Shown: in pieces, positions 17,801-27,624 of the stretch
How the letters are laid out: each line of letters opens with the position of its first letter
How positions within the stretch are numbered: position 1 is the stretch's first letter
From: Trebouxia sp. TZW2008
Taxonomy: Eukaryota > Chlorophyta > Trebouxiophyceae > Trebouxiales > Trebouxiaceae
Direction of reading: 5' to 3'
Length of the DNA: 64,000 bases
Assembly: GCA_002118135.1 (NCBI GenBank)
Contig: BDIU01000325.1
Coordinates: 1 to 64,000 of the forward strand
Position numbers and translations under genes: made by a program
Notes under the pieces: generated by a model
The model's database searches: none
What the model was told of the DNA's origin: nothing
The model's input: only the letters and a program-made list of their open reading frames with translations

Positions 17801-20207
17801 GTAAGGGCACCAGCCTTGCTTGCGCCCAAAGATCCTCAAATCCTCAAGTGTGTACACTCCGGGCTCCAACAATGCATCAGAGCCTGTGCAGAAACAGAAG
17901 CTGCTTGTTGAGGGTTCATTAAGAGCCTGTGCATCATACAGAGCTTTCTCACTGAGGACGCAGAAGCACCAGCCTTGCTTGGCCCCAGAGATCCTCAAAT
18001 CCTCAAGTGTGTACACTCCGGGATCCAACAATGCATCAGAGCCTGTACAGAAACAGTGGCTGGTTAGTGAGGGTTCACGTAGAGCCTTTGCATCATGCAG
18101 TGCTTTCTCACTGAGGGTGCAAAAGCGCCAGGCCTGCTTGTGCCTGGATCTTCTCAGGTCCTTGAACGTGTATACTTCCGGCTCCAGAAGTGCAGCAGAG
18201 CCTGTGCACTGTACATAAATCAAGCACTTGGGACTGAATCAAGGCGACAATCTGATTGCTGAAAAGTTGATTAGAGCATAACCATTCCAAAGGAGTTGCT
18301 CCACAAGTGTGACTGCGGACTGGGGCAATGTGGGGTCGCCAGCTTTCATAAGGTGAAAAGCAGCAAGAAGCCCACCTCCCTGTTTCAGCTGCTCGAAGAA
18401 GTGTTACACGTCAATGTCCTGATCTGAGACATGTTTCTCTCTCACCCAAATGGCTGTCAGCCGGGCATGTACATCAGCATGAGTCAACAGGGGGACACGC
18501 ATCATTTGAAAGCACACCTGCTCTTTCCAGCTGCTCAAAGAAGTCACACACTTCAATGTCCTGATCTGAGACATGTTTTTCCCTCACCCAAGTGGCTGTC
18601 AGGCGCCTACACTTAGCGTCCACACTCTCCCTTGATCCCTCCTCTGCAAGACCGCACACAGAGGGTCAACATTGCTTCTTGAATCACATCCTTTTATTGC
18701 GTCAAACTATGGTATCAAGTAGCTGTCACCCGCCAGCACTTGGCGTCTACACTCTCCGTTGGCCCCTCCTCTGCAAGACCACACACAGAGAGTCAGCGTC
18801 GCTTTTTGAAGCACATCATTTCGTTGCGTCAAGATATGGTACCAATTAGCTGTCATCCGCCAGCATTTGGTGTCTACACTCTCCTCTGACCCCTCCTCTG
18901 ACCCCTCCTCTGCAAGACCAACAAACAAACAAAGGTCAATGTCTTGTATCAGTTGCGGCAGACATCACAGGCCATTTACAAACACTCCAGAATTATTGCT
19001 TTGCAAAGTCTTTTTTTTTGCATCAAAGTTTGGCTATTGAGTTGATATGCATGCGGCAAAACAAAGTTGCTGCCGATTTTGCCTCGGTCAGCTGACAGCA
19101 TAAGCGTGCAGCCCCTAATAGAATACCCACTGCTACCAAGTGGTAAGACTTTCCAAGAAACTCGGATGCATGAATGACTATTGTTTGAGGTTCTGTCTGC
19201 AATTCACAGAGCACAGCCCCAGAGGCCACAGCCAAATACCTCTTCAAATAATTTCACATGCATGACTTTGACATTTGTCAATGTCTGCAGACATTCTCAG
19301 GCCCAGGCTTTTGTCCCAAAGGCCACAGAACTTGCAAGAGAAGAGTGATTGGAAGCGTACCAGCAACACTGGGATGGACGCACAGGTTTTTGCGGGAGGA
19401 AAGACCCAAAGCCAAGATCTGAGGAACTTTCTGTCCTGGACCCAGGAAATACCTGTACGCAAATGCATGTCTGCAATTGTGAGCTGCAATTTGCCTGCGG
19501 CTTCTTGAGTGTGAACATGGATATATGTTGAGAATGCTGTCTGCACAGTGCAGACTGAGTATTTGGTGTTATTGATGATGCAGCTCCAAAAGGTGGACAG
19601 CTTTGGCTGGTATTTTGCTCAAACGCTCTTGTGGCAGCACGATAGGCACAAAACATTCATGGCACTGGCTCTTTGCCGACAGCATCTCAAAGCATCAACG
19701 CACTGCCCTGAGTCCTTTGTATTGCAAATCAAGACACGACAAGACAGAGCAGAGCAGGACAGAGCAGGACAGAGCAGAGCAGAGCAGAGCAGAGCAGAGC
19801 AGCGCAGCATAAGAGAGAAGACAGGTGAGAAATGGACCTGGCACGGTAATCACACAGCTCTTTCAGCTCCTGCAACACCTTCTCCATCTCTGGTACAGTG
19901 CGTGTGCAGTACACAAGCTTGCCAATCTCAGGGTGTGCCAGCTGATAAGATGTGATGAGCGACAGCAGGGTGATGGTCTTGCCAGTCCCTGTTGGCATCT
20001 GTGAAGCACACCACCACTTTGGCTGGAAGTGCTGCATGAATGGGCCAGTGAGGAGTGCTAGATTGATATGATGCAGGCATGCACCTCTAGTAGGCCATGT
20101 CCCTTTGCGTCCAGCGCTCTTTTGCACTCCAGCATGTACTGGTATTGCTCTGGGTAGATGTACTCATATGGAAAATACACCGACAAGCCCTCCAAGCTGA
20201 ACTTCAT
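8864..20207 (-). CDS. XPD: TFIIH 5'-3' DNA helicase XPD/ERCC2 (Rad3)
   Basis: XPD is the Fe-S helicase of TFIIH; it opens DNA in nucleotide excision repair and bridges the core to the CAK kinase. Fourteen minus-strand exons: 20207-20085, 19998-19838, 19452-19361, 18643-18518, 17883-17729, 16778-16692, 16080-15826, 15453-15303, 14365-14169, 13083-12926, 11640-11424, 10697-10474, 9712-9583, 9106-8864. Phases close to 772 residues (human 760). Walker A is MPTGTGKT with K48, the same number as in human. The four Fe-S cysteines are present (C119, C137, C158, C193). The helicase box is DEAH at 237-240. Later motifs are [25 protein letters not shown] and [14 protein letters not shown]. The Arch domain lies around 250-450. 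An alternative copy of exon 5 exists at 17698-17544. Nearly every intron carries exon-edge copies. Identification is secure. Confidence 0.97.
10200..10400 (-). repeat. Copies of the donor edge of XPD exon 12
   Basis: A copy at about 10285-10400 matches the 3' end of exon 12 and its downstream flank (…GCCAGCAACAT…AGACCTGAG). A weaker one lies further left. They sit in the intron after exon 12. Confidence 0.65.
10800..10900 (-). repeat. Copy of the acceptor edge of XPD exon 12
   Basis: This stretch encodes [20 protein letters not shown], nearly identical to the start of exon 12, with the acceptor kept. After that it diverges. It lies upstream of the real exon, about 184 bp away. Confidence 0.85.
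10975..10994. repeat. Short interstitial TTTAGGG telomere-like repeat
   Basis: Just under three TTTAGGG units (the plant and trebouxiophyte telomere type) lie inside the XPD intron between exons 11 and 12. It is too short to be a chromosome end. It could be a scar of end joining or a chance telo-box. Confidence 0.8.
11225..11345 (-). repeat. Copies of the donor edge of XPD exon 11
   Basis: Two short copies encode SKWEQMG and SKWDQTGM, like the exon 11 end [10 protein letters not shown]. They lie downstream of exon 11 within the next intron. Confidence 0.75.
11700..11880 (-). repeat. Copies of the acceptor edge of XPD exon 11
   Basis: Two copies of the segment around the acceptor and [13 protein letters not shown] lie at about 11705-11785 and 11800-11870, both upstream of exon 11. 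The nearer one to the right still encodes [15 protein letters not shown]. Confidence 0.8.
13120..13925 (-). repeat. Five-copy array of the acceptor edge of XPD exon 10
   Basis: Upstream of exon 10 (13083-12926) are five degenerate copies of its start ([19 protein letters not shown]), with acceptors near 13228, 13381, 13559, 13759 and 13918. Spacing is 145-200 bp. The fourth copy still encodes [20 protein letters not shown] and ITSGNLSP. None reaches the real exon's donor. Confidence 0.9.
15165..15290 (-). repeat. Copy of the donor half of XPD exon 8
   Basis: Encodes [20 protein letters not shown] and [12 protein letters not shown], nearly identical to exon 8, downstream of the real exon. The 5' half has been replaced by unrelated sequence. 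Confidence 0.85.
15530..15600 (-). repeat. Copy of the acceptor edge of XPD exon 8
   Basis: Encodes a decayed [12 protein letters not shown] start matching VPGNIRRA of exon 8, upstream of it. Confidence 0.7.
16090..16205 (-). repeat. Copy of the acceptor edge of XPD exon 7
   Basis: Matches the start of exon 7, reading [20 protein letters not shown] against [20 protein letters not shown], and keeps the GCCTGCCA acceptor context on the plus strand. It lies upstream of exon 7. Confidence 0.85.
17350..18210 (-). repeat. Five-copy array of XPD exon 5
   Basis: Exon 5 occurs as two complete copies (17883-17729 and 17698-17544), two acceptor-side fragments upstream (about 18045-17950 and 18202-18110), and one donor-side fragment downstream (about 17460-17355) with a broken donor. 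Acceptor spacing is 157-185 bp. The two complete copies are described separately. Confidence 0.9.
17544..17698 (-). other. Alternative, probably mutually exclusive copy of XPD exon 5
   Basis: A full-length 155-nt copy of exon 17883-17729 with the same entry and exit phases, an intact acceptor (TTGCACAG) and an intact donor (AAG|GTGAGT). It encodes [20 protein letters not shown], then LARHM and YMLDPK, and keeps the Fe-S cysteine. Including both copies shifts the frame and hits a stop within 13 codons, so only one can be used per mRNA. Which is used cannot be read from sequence. The other copy keeps the more conserved GWC context. Confidence 0.7.
18370..18480 (-). repeat. Copy of the donor-side part of XPD exon 4
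   Basis: Repeats the segment around [20 protein letters not shown] with changes and lies downstream of exon 4 (18643-18518). Confidence 0.8.
18700..18915 (-). repeat. Two copies of the acceptor edge of XPD exon 4
   Basis: Copies at about 18710-18780 and 18840-18915 match the exon start [17 protein letters not shown]. The farther one encodes [14 protein letters not shown]. Each keeps the TCTTGCAG acceptor. Confidence 0.85.
19741..19806. repeat. AGAGC pentanucleotide microsatellite
   Basis: Tandem CAGAG units in the XPD intron next to exon 2. Long frames across it on both strands are artefacts. Confidence 0.95.
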
Positions 20208-20872
20208 TGCAGAGCTTCAAACCCCAGCAACCCACTGGGGACTCGAGCAGATATTACATCTTGCGTTCACCCGTCAAACTCGGCGGGGCACTTGATAGGC
20301 GTGACTGATCAAGCACTTTGGTACAAGCAGAAGCTGTGCGGCCCAGCGATGAATGCCCTCTTCTGCCGTGATCTGGTCTTATTGCGCTGGCACAGGACAA
20401 AGATGCACCCACGAAAGCTTCCTCTTTCCAGTGCGCTGCTGTGCTTTGATGTCGTGCTTTGATGTCACGCTCCGAAGCCAGGATGAAGAAGTGTGCAAGC
20501 ACAGCAAGCGGCTTGCCTTGCAGCTGCAGAGACTACTGCAGACACTGTTTACGCGTCGCACTTGCGACCAAAGTCGCAGACATCTATTGCATTAAGACGT
20601 TATTTACATGAGTGTTCGTAACCACTGGGTCTGACTGAAAGTGCTGACTGTGCGCCCAGCCGGGCAGGGGTCGCCATGCTGAGCGCACTTCATTCGTCAA
20701 CTGCTCCGCTCACACAGACTCATACCCATAAAGGTTGCCACATACAGGCCCCTCGTGCACGTAGCGTGATACAGACAGGTACTGCGCACCCCTACCCGTT
20801 TGACCGATAAGCGCAGATCTTAGCCTGCTCGTGTCAACCGCGAACCGAGTGTGCGAACGCAGGCGGTTTCAG
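20208..20872. promoter_or_regulatory. Shared divergent promoter region of XPD and adenylate kinase
   Basis: XPD starts at 20207 on the minus strand and adenylate kinase reads rightwards from 20873 or nearby. The roughly 665 bp between them must hold both promoters. No TATA box is obvious. An alternative start for adenylate kinase at 20676 would shorten it. Confidence 0.5.
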
Positions 20873-21187
20873 ATGCCGCGCCAGTTCGTCAAATGCGCGC
20901 GCTTCCTTGCAACAGCAGCCTCGCAAGACACGCCCCTTTCGGTCAAGAAGCCAGTGTCAAGCCTCGGTGAGCAAGCTTTGCATTGAAGTACCACTCACTT
21001 GTACCAAGACATCCAAATCGTATACATGACAATCCACCTGAGCTGCAGAGCAATGGGGCGCAAGGCAGCGAGCCAATGAAGGTGATGATCTCAGGCGCTC
21101 CAGCCACTGGCAAAGGCACGCAATGTCTCAGGATAGTGCAAAAGGTAAGGCTGCATGTCAAATCAACATATGTCATGCCCTATCACT

Positions 21188-21229
<42 letters not shown>

Positions 21230-23219
21230 ATCTGGCTTGGCAGTAGGCTTTGCAGACCACAATGAGCAATTCATGCGCTTGCTGCTGATACTCAGTAAGA
21301 TCATCACAATGTAGATCATGCAGAACTTCATCCTCGTACTCTTGAGAGGGGTATGATGCAGACATGGCTTGCACCACTCACCACGCCCACCCTATACATT
21401 GAACAGATTCCAGTGCTTCAGCAGCCTTTTGTCGTGCGCAATCTTGAGCTAAGTGCAAAGCTAGAGCCTTGCAGCTATACATGCCTAACTCATGAGCAGT
21501 GCACATTCCCAGATCCTGTCAAGCACTTTGTATTCAGAAGTGAATCAGCGGTTCTCAACCATTGCAAAAACTGGTGTCATTCAGTTCGGACTTAGGTAGT
21601 CTGCTGCCTGAAGTATGGGTTGTTGCTCATGTTGCCGGTGCAGTTTGGGCTGGTGCACGTGTCTGCTGGTGACCTTGTGAGAGCCGAGGTACTAGCAAGC
21701 ACGCCAGCAGGCAAAGAAGCAGCCTCTCTCATGGATTTGGGCATCCTAACGTGCATCTGTAGGTTGTTGCGCTCATTGATGCTGTCTTTGCAGTTTGGGC
21801 TGGTGCACGTATCTGCTAGCGATCTTCTAAGAGCAGAGGCATGGCAGCAGGCAAAGAAGCAGCCTCTTTCATGGAGTCGGGCGACCTAACGTGCATCTAA
21901 ATATAGGTTGTTGGGCCAAGTGATGCTGTCTGTGCAGTTTGGGCTGGTGCACATATCTGCTGGCGATCTTCTAAGAGCTGAGGTAGCAGCAGGCACGCCC
22001 GCCGGCAAGGAAGCAGCTTCTTTCATGGACTCTGGCAATTTGGTGCCCAATAGCGTGGTGGTCGAGATGGTGGTCAACAGACTTGAGCAGCCGGATGTGC
22101 AAGAGCATGGGTGGCTTCTGGACGGCTACCCCCGAAGCGGTGATCAGGCAGAAGCAATTGTCCAGAAGGGCATCAAGCCAGATCTGTTCATACTCATCAG
22201 CGTGAGTTGTATCCAAACCCTGCTGTACATACTGTTGTGTCTGAATCATTCGTGAGTAGGCAGAAGCAATCGCCCAGAAGGGCATCAAGCCAGATCTGTT
22301 CATTCTCATCAGCGTGAGTGCGTGGAACTTGCAATGTGCATGCTGTTGTGCATCTCATGCTGCGTCTTAATTCAAGGTGCCCAGGCAGAAGCAATTGCCC
22401 AGAAGGGCATCCAGCTGCAGGATTCAAAATTGAGGAGACACCTTTGGGGCACTGCATCACTAGTTGTAAGGCTTGCGCAATTTGTTCCACAGGCGCGTTT
22501 TTTGTGCTTATGCGCGCGTGACTGTCATCAGGTATTCTGTGTTTGCATGACGCAACGTACTTAAGCAAAATGCATGAATGGTGAATCGCACATGACACAA
22601 ATTTGCGAGAATGGATGTTGTGTGACCCAAATTGAGTGTGCATGCAGGTGCCAGACAAAGACTTGGTGGATAGGGTTGCTGGGCGGCGGCTAGACCCTGA
22701 AACTGGAGACATATATCATCTGAAGCATAAGCCACCTCCAGAACACATACAGCACAGACTGATACAGAGGTCAGATGACACAGCAGAGAAAGTGAAGACG
22801 CGGCTAGAGAGCCATCACAGCAATGTTGACGCTGTCTTGGGATACTATCAAGACGTTTTAGTTGAGGTAAGCTGTACAGCACACACTATCATGTGACGAA
22901 GGCGTGTGCTTCAGCAAGGCAGCTTGTGTACACATTGCAAACGCTTGCCTGATTCCCTGTCAGATTCCCCGCATTTGAAACACAAAGTTTTTGCCATGTG
23001 CTTATGAATGCGTACTGTTGTACCAGTGCCAGCAAATGCAGCTTGTGCAGACAGATAGACACCATGAGATCTGTCAACAGCAGTGGGCACATTGAGCCTG
23101 ACACAGTTCTGGTGCTGTTGCAGATTGATGGTACCAAGAGCATGGATGAGGTCTTCAGTGCAATTGACAAACATCTGAGCAAACTTTCTCACAGCAGTAG
23201 CCACGCCATAGCAGCGTAG
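20873..23219 (+). CDS. Chloroplast-type adenylate kinase (plant AMK2-like)
   Basis: Catalyses ATP + AMP to 2 ADP; the closest match I know is the land-plant plastid isoform. Firm exons are about 21049-21144, 21938-22201, 22648-22866 and 23124-23219, joined in phase 0. Seen in order: P-loop SGAPATGKGTQ; AMP-site SAGDLLRAE; QPDVQEHGWLLDGYPRS; lid region RVAGRRLDPETGDIYHLKH; and RSDDTAEKVKTRL. The long zinc-type LID is absent and a plant-like LID is present. The N-terminus is uncertain. An ATG at 20873 opens a short Arg/Ala/Ser-rich leader that could splice into the acceptor at 21048; an ATG at 20676 is an alternative transit peptide. The introns around exon 21938-22201 carry copies of its two edges. 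Enzyme identity is secure; plastid location is inferred from family. Confidence 0.93.
21190..21228. repeat. CAG trinucleotide microsatellite
   Basis: About 12 CAG units in the first confirmed intron of the adenylate kinase gene, close to the donor at 21145. It is not translated in the gene model. Confidence 0.95.
21630..21895 (+). repeat. Two copies of the acceptor edge of adenylate kinase exon 21938-22201
   Basis: Copies start near 21648 and 21796 and encode FGLVHVSAGDLVRAEVLAST and FGLVHVSASDLLRAEAWQQA. Both keep the CAG acceptor and lose the exon after about 30 codons. Spacing is about 145 bp. Confidence 0.9.
22255..22435 (+). repeat. Two copies of the donor edge of adenylate kinase exon 21938-22201
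   Basis: At 22258-22320 the copy encodes QAEAIAQKGIKPDLFILIS and keeps the GTGAGT donor. A second, more decayed one lies at 22380-22430. Both lie downstream of the real exon. Confidence 0.9.
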
Positions 23220-23919
23220 TTCATCTTCGGATGACCATGATCCAGCAAGACACAGGAGTCAGCCTGGATTGTGCTGGTGTCTTTGTTGCAACAGCAGCCG
23301 GACACAGCAGTCATGACGGATTTCAGTAATGGCAGATGGAAATTTGCATGCAGGCAGCATTGCCATTCCATCCTGACCATGTCATGACTTCCATTCCTTC
23401 CGACACGAGACGTCATTTTGGCAAATTTTGACAGTTGTCTCTGTGCGGTAAATCATGTATCAAGGGCTGGCTTAGAGCTGTCCAGTGGCCTCGCCCAGGT
23501 GGAATCGATTGATATCAAACTCCATGCCTGTCAAGCACCAATTTTGCAGTGACATCTAATAATTAGGCTGTTAGCTGAGTCCATTGCAGTACCGCAAATA
23601 ACTTTCAAACTAACGAAGAGCCCTTTTTGGTAGAGATAGAGCTGCGCGCATCGACCTGACTTGCTATGAGAAATTGAAATTTGTAGAAAGCATTGGCGCT
23701 TCATTGAAAGGATGCAGAAGAAGAATGATGTTGTAATGCCTGTGACACATGCAGGGCGTGCGCAGAATCGCCCCTTACCCAAATCACGCCAATCAGGATG
23801 AGGAGCTGATCTCGATCTGTCATAAGCCGTTCGAAGTGCCGCAAGTAGGACGGTCGAGATACATCAAGTTGTTCGTCGTGACGTCCTGACATTTGAGCTT
23901 CGCTTGAAAGTCAGCAAAA
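23220..23919. other. Region between adenylate kinase and LHCII
   Basis: Contains the adenylate kinase 3' untranslated region and the LHCII promoter. A CCAAT core at about 23787-23791 lies roughly 130 bp before the LHCII start. I see no coding sequence that I can support. Confidence 0.45.
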
Positions 23920-26374
23920 ATGGCCGCAGCGATGCTCACAAACTCATTTACAACAACCACCCTAAGGTCGGCAGTGCCAACTAGGGGAACTAGGGGCCAG
24001 GCAAGTCCTGCTTTGCACGTCTCGATCATGAAAGGCACTTGAATTTGCGCCAAGCGGTCGACAGATTGGCCTTGCTGTCTCGTTTTTGCAATGATCGCGA
24101 TGCACACACTGCCTGGGCACTGCAGCGTTGATGGCGTTTTTGCTCGTTACAGGCCAACAAGCAGGTCACCCGCGCAGCTGTTGAATTCTATGGGCCAGAC
24201 AGAGCAAAGTTCTTGGGTGAGTTGCTAGCATAGTCCTGATGTGCGCCTCCCGCAACCCAGAATGCAGCAAGTGTTTGATTGATAACCTGCGGTCGAGAGC
24301 GGTGACGAGCAAGCCCGTGCCCGCAGGTCCTTTCACCAGCCCCCCGCCATACCTGAGCGGCGAGTTCGCCGGTGACTACGGATGGGACACAGCCGGTCTG
24401 TCAGCTGACCCAGAGACATTCTCCCGCTACAGGTGCACAGCTTAGCTGCCGCAGCATCAGCGCTTGTGATATCTACCTTCTCCTGAACTCGACCCGTCTT
24501 GCAGAGAGATCGAGATCATCCACGCGCGATGGGCTATGTTGGGTGCTTTGGGATGCTTGACCCCAGAACTGCTTGCAAAGAACGGTGTCGCCACCAAGCT
24601 TGGTGAGAGCGCCATCTGGTTCAAGTCAGGCGCAGCCATCTTTAACAAGGGTGGCCTGAACTACCTAGGCAACAGCAGCTTGGTCCACGCACAGTCCATC
24701 ATTGCCACACTAGCAGTCCAGGTATCAGCAGTGCTCATGTGCTCAGTGGGGCATTGATTGCCAGCTCAGCAATAGTTTGGCATTTGCGTGATTCATCAAG
24801 CATTCATTCCACTCATTTTGAACAAAACCTAGATAGTCTCAGCAGGCCCAGTTCGGTACACAATGGAGCAATAGACGTTTGTGTCCTTCATGATGTCTTC
24901 CGCAACGTGTGCAATAAAAACAAACGGCATGTGATGGACAGGCAGATCAAGTGCTCTACGCAATGAGCATTTGCCATCATGACCAAGACTATTGTGCTCT
25001 CTCATCCTTCTTACATTGTTCAGGTGTTGGGCGTTGGTGTGTCTTCCTTTAGTCAAGCAAGCAGTCAAATGATCAGTTTTGCTGTCACGCAGGTCATTCT
25101 TATGGGTCTGATCGAGGGTTACCGTGTGAATGGTGGCCCAGCTGGTGAGGGTTTGGACCCCTTGTACCCCGGTGAGTCATTCGACCCCTTGGGCCTGGCT
25201 GACGACCCAGATGCGTTCGCTGAGTTGAAGGTCAAGGAGATCAAGAACGGCCGCTTGGTAAGTTGTTACTTCAGTCCTCCTGCTTGTGCACTTAACATGA
25301 TGTTCAGTGTCAGTCGATTCTTTGCGCCTGGCTTATGACATGTCAGTGAGTCAAAGGTCAGGAGATCAAGAACAGCCGCTTGTTGAGTACTCATTACCCC
25401 ACTTGCCCACAGAAAATGCTTCGCTGGACTGTCCCGGCTCAGAGCATGATTCATGCACGAGGGCTTGCCGCTTGTGTACTGGTCCATATGTTGTCCCAAG
25501 TTGGGTATGATTACAGGCATTGCAGCAGATAGAAATGTATTCAGCAGGCAACTCTGTTGGCAGTGCATAGAGCATTATTGAGACAGCATTGCAGTGAGAC
25601 AGCATTGTGTTCAGACAGCCTTGCATTGCATTGACACAGAACTGCAATAGCTGGATCTGCACCAGATCAAGACAGATATGCAACTGATGGATCTGCAGAT
25701 ACCATGACACAGCCATGTGCTGTGCTCCCATCAACAGCCACAAGCATAAGCCTGAGCTTGAGCTTCTGATTAAGCACGAGCACATGGCTGTATCATGCCA
25801 TCTGCAAGTCCTGCTGCAATGCTGTTGCCTTATGTTGCCATGCAAGGCATAAGCAGGCATGGCTGAAGGCGTGCATACAGTGCAAACGTGCTGACTCAAG
25901 GCACGATTGTCATCAGCTAGTTGCTGTGTTCTTTGCTACATATCTCTGCAGTTGCATATGCAAGCTTGTCTGTCGGAGGTACTGCATATGCATGCAGGTC
26001 ATGTGTTGGTCGCCATGTGTGTAGTCAGCACAACCTCATTTAGTATCCTGACTAACAGGGGATGATGTTCAGTTCCCGTATGATTGATAGTGTTGAGTCC
26101 ACACATTGTGACCAAGATGCATGCGGTCCATAATGCCTATGGGCAATCAGTATCAAGTCACGTGGTCAGTAGGCATTCATACAAGTCATTTGTAGCCCAA
26201 ATCCTGGATTCTAATTGGCTGCAATGTGTGCAGGCTATGTTCTCCATGTTCGGATTCTTCATCCAGGCAATTGTGACAGGCAAGGGCCCAGTTGAGAACC
26301 TTTCAGACCACTTGAGTGACCCCTTCGCCATCAACGGCTTCACAGCCGCCACTAAATTTGTGCCAGGATCATAG
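23920..26374 (+). CDS. LHCII chlorophyll a/b-binding protein (Lhcbm type)
   Basis: Antenna apoprotein of photosystem II in the thylakoid membrane. Six exons: 23920-24000, 24153-24216, 24327-24432, 24505-24721, 25093-25257, 26234-26374; phases close to 257 residues. A short Ala/Thr/Arg transit peptide is followed by the mature start [15 protein letters not shown]. Three helices are visible with their Glu-Arg pairs: [18 protein letters not shown], then [18 protein letters not shown] into LIEGYRV, and [20 protein letters not shown]. The C-terminus KFVPGS is typical of the family. The first intron uses a GC donor (CAG|GCAAGT), since no in-frame GT donor works. The trimerisation-type WYGPDR motif has Phe instead of Trp. 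Introns are nearly free of exon-edge copies, unlike the neighbours. Confidence 0.97.
25340..25390 (+). repeat. Copy of the donor edge of LHCII exon 5
   Basis: Repeats the exon end around AAGGTCAAGGAGATCAAGAA and CCGCTTG, with the donor altered to TTGAGT, downstream of exon 25093-25257. It is the only exon-edge copy I find in this gene. Confidence 0.85.
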
Positions 26375-26459
26375 ATGCTGTGTGTTTGTACTGTGTGCTG
26401 TGCACCATATAATGTCGAGTACTACTACGCTTAGGCAGGGGTGTGTACCATAATTGACC

Positions 26460-26464
26460 TGTAA
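26460..26464 (+). terminator. Candidate TGTAA polyadenylation signal of LHCII
   Basis: TGTAA about 86 nt after the LHCII stop codon, the signal favoured by green algae. Position is the only support. Confidence 0.35.
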
Positions 26465-27587
26465 AAATATGCTGTCCGAACCAGGTTATGTACTGTACCA
26501 CTTGCCTGATCTGCGCAAAGTCCTCTATGCATTGCATACATGACTGGCCTGCTCTTTGCATCACTGCAAATTATCCCGTCTCGGGGTGACACTACGATGA
26601 GCAGGCTTGAGCTCAGCGCAAACGTGCCTTGTGCTTGAACTTGGCCGCTGGCAGCTCGTCTCAAGGACAACTCAGATATACACAGTACAGCTAAGCAGCA
26701 AGTCAGCTGAGCAACAGCCAAATGTAACATGGTCCTTTGAGATGCATACAGCTGCGTCATCTGGACCACCAAATTCCTCGCGGCACGAATGCTTGAATGT
26801 TGCTACGATATGTGATCTCGGCGATTTTCCACAGCTTGCTCGTTAGTGCAGGGAGTCTGCTTGCATACCACCGACTAAGTAATCATGGGGAGTGTTAAGT
26901 CCTGAGTGCAGCCCAGACCTCCTGAGGAACCCAGCATGAACTTGTATGAATTGTCTCACTGCACCCGCATGGACAGGCTTCGTATGTTGATGCTCTTGGA
27001 AGCAGATTAAGAATATCAATGAAGAGAACGATAATGCCATTACAATGATTGTGAGATGCATCTATAATAATTGGCTGATGACAGCAGGAAGTCGAATGGC
27101 ACTGCACCATGAATAGGCACACAAGCTAGCATGTGAGCGGTGTATAACTGCTAAGACGCTGCTTGCTGCATGACATGTCTAGACGTCTAAGCAGCAGTCT
27201 TCTACATCCTGACAACTGCTGTAAGCATGTCCTGAACAGTATACACATGTCTGACCATCCCAACAAGACATATGTCTAACTAGCCCAAGGCAAAACACCT
27301 GCTACTCAATTAGCCAAAACAAAATGTTGAAGAACTGTCATCCTGCAGAGGTTGGACTAGGAGGTTAGCTGACCATCCACACAAAACCCAAGCAAGAAAA
27401 GCAAACAAGCGTGTCAATGCTATTTCTGCAATAATCACAGAATCTATGGCGAGTGACTGATCACACATTTGCACTTGAGAAACCTGACACTTATGCCAGT
27501 GCTGCTCAGTACATAATCAAAATTAAGGATGTACATCAATCACACAAACAAGTTGAGACACCCAACAGTCATGTCAATGCTGCTTAT

Positions 27588-27592
27588 TTACA
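27588..27592 (-). terminator. Candidate TGTAA polyadenylation signal of the phosphoesterase gene
   Basis: Minus-strand TGTAA about 33 nt after the stop codon, the same distance as after the MYST gene. Confidence 0.4.
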
Positions 27593-27624
27593 ACCAACAT
27601 TGAATTGTCTAATCAATCCTCCAA

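Larger units (their letters stand above)
26375..27624. other. Convergent intergenic region between LHCII and the phosphoesterase
   Basis: Both flanking genes end here. No coding frame I can support; several short frames lack family motifs. The stretch is AT-richer than the coding parts. Confidence 0.5.

Noticed and set aside
20983..21076. Adenylate kinase start at the non-ATG codon near 20983
   Set aside because: The codon is TTG and an in-frame stop precedes it; a spliced upstream leader is more likely.
21938..22201. Possibility that the three adenylate kinase exon copies are all used
   Set aside because: The two upstream copies lose the exon before its donor and cannot join onward in frame.
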